The notes beneath the pieces are model-generated. The model saw only the letters and a program-made list of their open reading frames with translations, was not told the origin of the DNA and ran no database searches. From NCBI GenBank assembly GCA_001692895.1, contig KV748194.1, positions 2,042,746-2,106,745 of the forward strand: 64,000 nucleotides of DNA. Reading direction: 5' to 3'. This DNA is from Cenococcum geophilum 1.58 (Eukaryota; Ascomycota; Dothideomycetes; Gloniales; Gloniaceae). Each line of letters begins with the position of its first letter. Position 1 is the first letter of the stretch. A program made the translations under genes and the position numbers. Below, one piece after another: positions 58,301 through 64,000 of this stretch.

Positions 58301-61012
58301 TAAGAGATAATATAAAGATATAAGAAACTAGCTAAAGAATACCCTAAAAAAGAAGTAAGGAATAACTAGAGATAGTTTATAAATAAGTATACTTCTAACC
58401 TAAGCCTCCCCTATAATAAGGGCCTTTAGGCTATAGCAAAATGGGTAAAAAAAAAAAGGTAGGGCGCCTAGCAGAAGACCTATACCTACCACCCCTATAA
58501 AGAGTAGGAGAATTATAGGCTATAAATAATAATAATAAAAAGGTAAAGATCCTTATAGAAAGGTTCTTCCCCTAACTAGCTTTAGTAAACCTTAGTAATA
58601 TTATAGATAAAACACTGGTAACTCGCCTATGGGTTAACAGCGATATAATAATAGAGGAAATGGCTAGAACTATTAGCCGCCTTTTAAATAATATAGCACT
58701 AGGACCAGATGGGATTTTAAATAAGGCCCTAAAAACCTATAGGCCACTTATAGCACCTTAGCTTATAGATATAGCTAAAGTATACTTTACTATAGGCTAT
58801 TACCCATAACTCGGAAGATCTATAACGACGGTTATCTTATAAAAAAAAGGTAAAGTAGATTACTTAATCCTAGAAAGCTACCGCCCTATTACCTTAAAAA
58901 ACACCCTTAGTAAGATCTTAGAAAGGGTAATAGCGAAATATATAATAGATATAGTAGAGGAATATGTCTTACTACTATAAAGCTAAATAGGGGTAAGAAA
59001 GAACCGCTTAACACTATTAGTACTTACGCTACTTACTACTACTATTAAATCTGCATAGGCAATGCGAAAGGACTTTATAGTATTAATGCTTAGCCTAGAT
59101 ATTAGTGGTGCCTATAATAATATACCCTATAAGCGTCTCCTGTATATCCTTAGGGTAAAGGGCTTCCTAAAATAGATTATATAATTTATCTAAGGGTTTA
59201 TAGGCTAGAAAGAAATATTACTAGTCTTTAGCAGATACCAGAGCCCCCCTATTATAGTTATAACAGAAATACCATAAAGATTACCCCTCTTACCTATACT
59301 TTTCCTTTTCTTTATAAGCAACCTACTTAACTCCTTTAAGAAAGGGGCGACCTAGGGAATAGGCTTTATTAATAACATAAACCTAATTATATATAGGCTA
59401 ATAGCTATAGAAAATTACAGAACACTAGAGAAAGCCTATAACACTTATATAGAATAGGCAAGACGTTATAGAGTTTAATTCTTACTAGAGAAATACTAGC
59501 TAATCTATTTTATAAGAAAACGTAACTAATCTACAGATTTCTAATATATAATTCGCATTTAAGGCTTTAGGGGTTAACTAGTTTAGGGCCTAAGGGTACT
59601 AGGAGTATAGGTAGACAGCAAGCTCTAATAGAGCGTATATACGACGTAAGCGGCCTATAAAGGCCAAGTATAGTTTATCACTTTATCTAGGATTGTTAAT
59701 TCTATATAGGGTCTATACTTCTAGAGGTTACGCCTACTATATATAGCAGTTATCCAGCCAACTATAATATATAGATTTAGTATTTAGGCTATTAGAGAAA
59801 CTAAAAAGGGCCCCCTAAAATTACTCCTTAAACTACTTTAAAAGGTTTAAACAGCCTACCTCTAAAGTATTACAGGCGGGTATAAGCGAACGGCCATAGT
59901 ACTACTTAAGAAGGAATCCAATATTCCCCCCCTATAGTTATATATTAAAGCCGCTATAATATAAAGAACGTAAAATAAACGCAACTCTAATATTATAAAG
60001 TATATTAAGACACGCCTAAGTAAACTATAGAGGGACCCTAGGGTGCCCTATAGGAGAATAAACCAATAACCCCAAAGTAGGGAAGAGATATTAGAGAAAT
60101 AGGTAAAGAAAGCAGAAGAAAAATAGTATTGCTTTAGGGCCTAGGCCTATATAGAGGAGAAAGGGAGATGTATAAGAGGTTAGTAAAGATAATAGTAAGA
60201 TAGAGAAAGGAGCTAAAGTAGAATATATAAGAATACTAGGAAACTATTTACCGTAATATAATACTAGTTGGACTAACGCTGGAGAGGTAAATAGGAGTTA
60301 AAGGTATAGAGGCTAACTTAGGCAAGATAAACCTAAGCTATAGTATAGTTAACGCTATAGGGGGTAAATACCTAAGGGCTCCAAGAAGGCCTAATAAAGG
60401 CAGAAAATATAATAGCAATACTTTTAAGAATAGGAATAATAGGACTAAAAGATTAGCTTTACTAGGGGGGTATTCTAGTAGGTAGCCTAAGATATAAATA
60501 TAGCTGGCTAAGATAGACACCAAAACACGTAATACTGCTATGCCCCCTACGCACCAATTAAGAAATAATGCTCTTAGTAGCTAGCATAGAGAACTATAAT
60601 ACACTACTCTTAATATAAAAAGGCCTTAAGGCGGTTACCTAGTNGCTTATTAGTTAAAATNTNCTAAATTAGTTCTGGGTTGNAAGGGAAATNGTAATAA
60701 AAGGNAAGGGGGCNAGCAGTAGGTGCCCCCTAGTAACTCTATAGTAGTAGAGTAAAAGTTTATAATACTAGCGCGTCCGTAAGCTTGTTACGGCAGTAGT
60801 GGTTTCTAAGAAGGTTAAATAGTAAGGTAGTAGAGCACTACAGGCGACTTATAGGCGCTAAGTAGGCAAGTCCTAAAAGGCGGGGAGATGGATTATGGGG
60901 TTTTCTCATTTTTCTTAAATAGAGTTTTCTCCCCATATATAAATAAGGAGTAGTCCGCGTGGGCCCAATAAGGATCCGAATCGGACGTTAAGTAATGAAT
61001 TATTATTATTAT
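55368..61012 (+). mobile_element. Tad1-like LINE, copy E, full length
   Basis: A 15-bp TSD, tataatacctatata (55353-55367, 61013-61027), flanks the 5.65-kb element inside copy D. It has about 115 bp more at its 5' end than copies C and D share. ORF1-like sequence is followed by an endonuclease with GDINLYYPR (GDFN-type motif) near 57.7 kb. RT is at about 58.8-59.5 kb with LSLDISGAYNNIP, and the catalytic DD reads NN (FINNINL) near 59.37 kb. The 3' end has the cgaatcggacgtt motif and an ATT tail. N bases at 60644-60714 coincide with those in copy A. No RNase H was seen. RIP-type stops prevent function. Confidence 0.88.
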
Positions 61013-61552
61013 TATAATACCTATATATAATTAATATACTACCCTTAAGAATTCTAGCTCCTATATAAACTAAAAGCAGCTATACGCGTATACTTTATAA
61101 TTAGCAAGGCTATTAGCCTGTCCTTATAGTTATAGTAGGCAGTTAATCTAGATATTATAGTTATAATAATTTAGATATATAGGGGTCTAGTATAAATTAT
61201 TAATATATATAACCCTAGGGTTAAAGGTATCCTATAAATAGAAAATATTATATTAGTAATAAGCTTACTTAAAACTAAAGGTATAGAGTTTATCCTATTA
61301 GGAGATATAAACCTCTACTACCTGCAGTAGAGGGGTATCTATATCGCTGCTAAATAATAGGTAGAGTGCTTACTAAAAGCTATAAACACCTAGGGCTTTA
61401 AGCTAGCTATCCCCCCTAAAGCAATTATATAGTAATAAGGATCCGCCAAAAGTATAATTAACCTTATATTTATAGACAAAGGCCTATACTAGAGACTTAA
61501 AAGGTATAACCCTAAAGAAAAATAGGCACTTACTTTAGACTATATATTATAG

Positions 61553-63300
61553 CACTGACCTAACGTATACTGTTTTATACTATCTTATACTATTTCCTAC
61601 TGTTAGCTAGCCTACTACTAGCGACTTAGCGGCCGGCCCTACTATTTATATATAATACCCCCTTTCCACCTTCTTTCCCTCTTTATACTATAACGTAGTT
61701 ATTTAGTCTACTTTATTATAGCACTATAACAGTTTATAGTATCTTTAATTTACGCCCTATCGCGATTACTAATTCCCTGTACCCTAGCTAATTAACCTTT
61801 ACCCTAAAGTAATTATAACCTACGCGCGCCTCTACTAAAACTAATACATCCCTAGTATAGTCCTAAAACGATCCTTAGTTTTTACTTAGCGCCTAAATAG
61901 GCGATACTAATAATGCCGAAATGGCCGAAACCTAGAACCCTCGTAATGTTTTTATAAACCTCTTTATAGAGATATACCCTAATATCGCGTAGATAATCCG
62001 CCGCTCCCTACTATACCCTAAGACCTTTAAGCCTAGCAAAGCTTACCTTACCCTTATTAACTATACTAATAAGTTCCTTAATAATATTAAAATAGGACTA
62101 TAGTATATATATAATACAAACACCGCCAATAAGAAAGCTAACAAAAACCTTAGTGCCCTTATCGCTTTCTAGATAGGAACTATTAACTCCTAAGTAGAGA
62201 CTATTACTATTCTAAAATAATTAACCCCTATAATAATAGTAGTAACCTAGCAGAAAAAACGGAGATCTAAAGACCCGCCAATATTTAGCGGAAAAGGTAC
62301 CCCGCTAGAATAATAAGCTAATTTTAAAACCTAGTATATTAAGATTAAGGGAGTCTTTAACTAGGACTAGGACTACTTTAATATAGTTTAGTTTTAGATT
62401 CTTTATATCTCGGATATACTAAAGGATAAGGCCTATAAGTTTATTAAATAGGGCCTAGAGCTTATATATAAAAACCCAAATAATATATCTGCGTGGAAAT
62501 GGCCTACTAAGGAAGATATACTTAAAGACCTTATTACCTACTATAAGGTCCTTAATATAACCTAAGTCGCAAAGAATAAGCTTAACTATTTCCCCTAGGG
62601 CGAGCGTAATTACTAGTTTTAGAAGGGAGAGCTTAATAAGCTAATAGTCTGCGCTAAGAAGATAAATAAATAAAAGGTAGACCTACTCTAAAAGTTTATC
62701 TCTCTAAAGATAGAAGAGCTGGTACTTAGACTTGCCTATAAAATTAATAACAGCGACTATACAGATTAAAGTAAGTAGATAAATATATTTGCTAAAAACC
62801 TTATAAACTATATATACAAAGCTAACCTTAAAAAAAACGCTAACTACCGCCTACCTACCTAAGCCCCTGCCCCTATGTTAACCCTAACCCTAGTAGTAAC
62901 TAGAGAACCTATAAACCTTAATAAAATCTTAAACACGGAGCGTAAGCGCCGTGTTAATAATAGATTATACCTTACCTGTAGCCTACCTAGCCACTAAAAG
63001 GATGCCTATAACCCTACTAAAATAGCAAACCTAGTCCTAATACTACCCTATTAAATAATATAAACTAATAACTATAAACGCGGTAACTATAAAGTCTATT
63101 ATAAACGCGGCGACTGTGGAGCCTATTATAGCCGTAGCGGACAACCCCCCCCCCTTTAACCCTATAGCTTAGTTACTTTAAACTATACCCTATATAGGAG
63201 CCTAACCCGTTAATAACGCCTAGTATTAATAACTTCGCGCTAGCGAATACAAACACGGCTATATTATTAGCAAGATATTATTTTTCTATACCTTAACTAA
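61553..63300 (+). pseudogene. LTR-retrotransposon gag relic with degenerate zinc knuckle
   Basis: With TAG read as Gln, a long plus-strand frame resembles a fungal gypsy gag: FKTWYIKIKG near 62.32 kb, QKFISLKIEELVLRLAYKI near 62.7 kb, and a basic region followed by LTCSLPSH and DAYN near 62.97-63.01 kb that looks like a decayed CCHC knuckle. A poly-C run follows at about 63146. The sequence begins abruptly where LINE copy D stops, suggesting another nested insertion; its LTR was not delimited. Confidence 0.5.
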
Positions 63301-63312
63301 AACTAAAACTAA

Positions 63313-64000
63313 TACTGCAGGCTAGTAGAAAATCTACAAGATTCCCTAGAGTGGGATTTAGTAGATATATACTATACAGATGGCTCTAAAGATAGCAAAT
63401 TAAGTGCGGCAGCCGTATGCAAAATAGGAGAGAGAAATAGGATTAAATATGCAACAAATTGGAACCTAGGACCCTATATGGAAATTATAAACGCAGAGCT
63501 CTACGCAGTCTATAGGGCCCTAGAACACCTAAAGCAACAAAGACTAGAAGAGAAAAAGGTTTATATTTTTATAGATAGCCAGGCGGCTATTAAAAGATTA
63601 TAACTAAATTCTCTTACAGGAGGGCAAGAACTAGTCTTTAAAATTACGCAAAGCTGCTCCTATTTAGCTAGTAANGGTATCTCTATTAACTTCTATTGGG
63701 TNCCTAGCCACTTAGGAATCTATGGAAACGAAATAGCAGATAAACTAGCTAAAAAGGGTCTCTCTAGAAGAAAAATAAAGTCTTCTTATACTTCTTTATC
63801 CTATATAGGGAGAGTAGNAAGAGAAAAGATANTAGAANAGTGGNAAAACAATTNGCAACAGAACAANAATAAAGGAAAACACTATACTAGGATCTGTAAA
63901 GGAAGCTATTCCTTTTCTCTTAAAGCACCTAAGGATAGATATCCTAAAAAGCTACAATCAGCTTTCTTCCAGCTAAAACTAGGAAAGGGTTTCTTTAAAT
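63313..64000 (+). pseudogene. RNase H domain and downstream region of another LINE, one in-frame stop
   Basis: The frame is open from 63313 to the window end except for TAA at 63601-63603. The RNase H1 catalytic set is complete: YTDGS (Asp), NAELYAV (Glu), IDSQAA (Asp) and NEIADKLAKKG (Asp), with VPSHLGIYGN before the last. This is the domain usually found C-terminal to RT in Tad1/I-type LINEs. The TAA follows AAIKRL and could be a former CAA or CGA. Unlike all other TE frames here, it is nearly undamaged. Several N bases occur at 63675-63867. The element continues beyond the window; its 5' limit near 63.3 kb suggests 5' truncation within the gag relic. Confidence 0.78.

Larger units (their letters stand above)
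52385..61552 (+). mobile_element. Tad1-like LINE, copy D, split by a retroposon and by LINE copy E
   Basis: The shared LINE 5' sequence starts at gagctcttgctg. The copy runs to 53430, resumes at 54449 after the 1-kb retroposon, runs to 55367, and resumes at 61028 after copy E. It then reads through the endonuclease region until about 61552, where unrelated gag-like sequence begins. Its 3' half is not in the window. Junctions with both insertions are exact duplications (14 and 15 bp). ORF1 and endonuclease frames are broken by TAG/TAA. Confidence 0.8.

Overview
The window looks like a filamentous ascomycete chromosome segment. A gene-bearing island of about 12.6 kb (roughly 18.4-31.0 kb) has short (47-76 bp) GT-AG introns and fungal gene families. 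It sits between two AT-rich blocks made almost entirely of nested transposable elements. In those blocks nearly every recognisable reading frame carries TAG or TAA where the family has Gln or Trp. Repeat copies differ mostly by C/T and G/A changes. This is the signature of repeat-induced point mutation (RIP).

Left block (1-18.2 kb). A Ty1/copia relic (1 to about 6.1 kb, + strand) is interrupted by a 5'-truncated LINE with a 17-bp target-site duplication (TSD). Next comes a four-level nest. A non-LTR element at 7136-16268 with a 15-bp TSD begins with a hepatitis-delta-virus (HDV)-like self-cleaving ribozyme fold. It was split by a structurally complete copia element at 8821-15581 (168-bp LTRs, 5-bp TSD). 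One LTR of that copia was split in turn by a long-TIR DNA element at 8985-10328 (8-bp TSD). A Fot1/pogo-type transposase relic (16.9-18.2 kb) borders the island.

Gene island. In order: an intact D-2-hydroxyacid dehydrogenase (+), an AT-rich TIR element, an intact secreted FAD-dependent oxidoreductase (+), a damaged fatty-acid hydroxylase/sterol desaturase-like gene (-), a CDP-alcohol phosphatidyltransferase with one premature TAG (+), an intact HD-domain protein (-), a cytochrome P450 with a frameshift and a TAG (+), and an intact five-exon seven-TM Pth11-like/rhodopsin-fold protein (-). The set of oxidoreductases, P450 and receptor-like protein resembles an accessory or secondary-metabolism neighbourhood. 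No backbone synthase, transporter or regulator is visible, so a cluster is not claimed. Three of the seven genes are broken, mostly by stops of the G:C to A:T type.

Right block (31.4-64 kb). Two small GC-rich MITEs are followed by a second copia element (32426-46299, 66-bp terminal repeats). It contains a 1-kb non-coding retroposon (33431-34438) and a gypsy element (37636-44849, TSD ctagg), and the gypsy carries two TIR elements. Three LINE copies follow: one on the minus strand (46637-52186), one on the plus strand starting head-to-head with it (52385 on), and a third (55368-61012) inserted in the second. The second LINE also holds another copy of the 1-kb retroposon (53431-54434). The window ends with a gag-like relic and a nearly undamaged LINE RNase H domain.

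The most interesting signal is the HDV-like ribozyme fold at the exact 5' end of three separate insertions from two non-autonomous non-LTR families. Each has a clean 14-15 bp TSD. Both families share 3' ends with the resident LINE. Most breaks in the predicted helices are RIP-type transitions. This suggests a LINE-mobilised, ribozyme-processed family of fungal non-autonomous retroposons.
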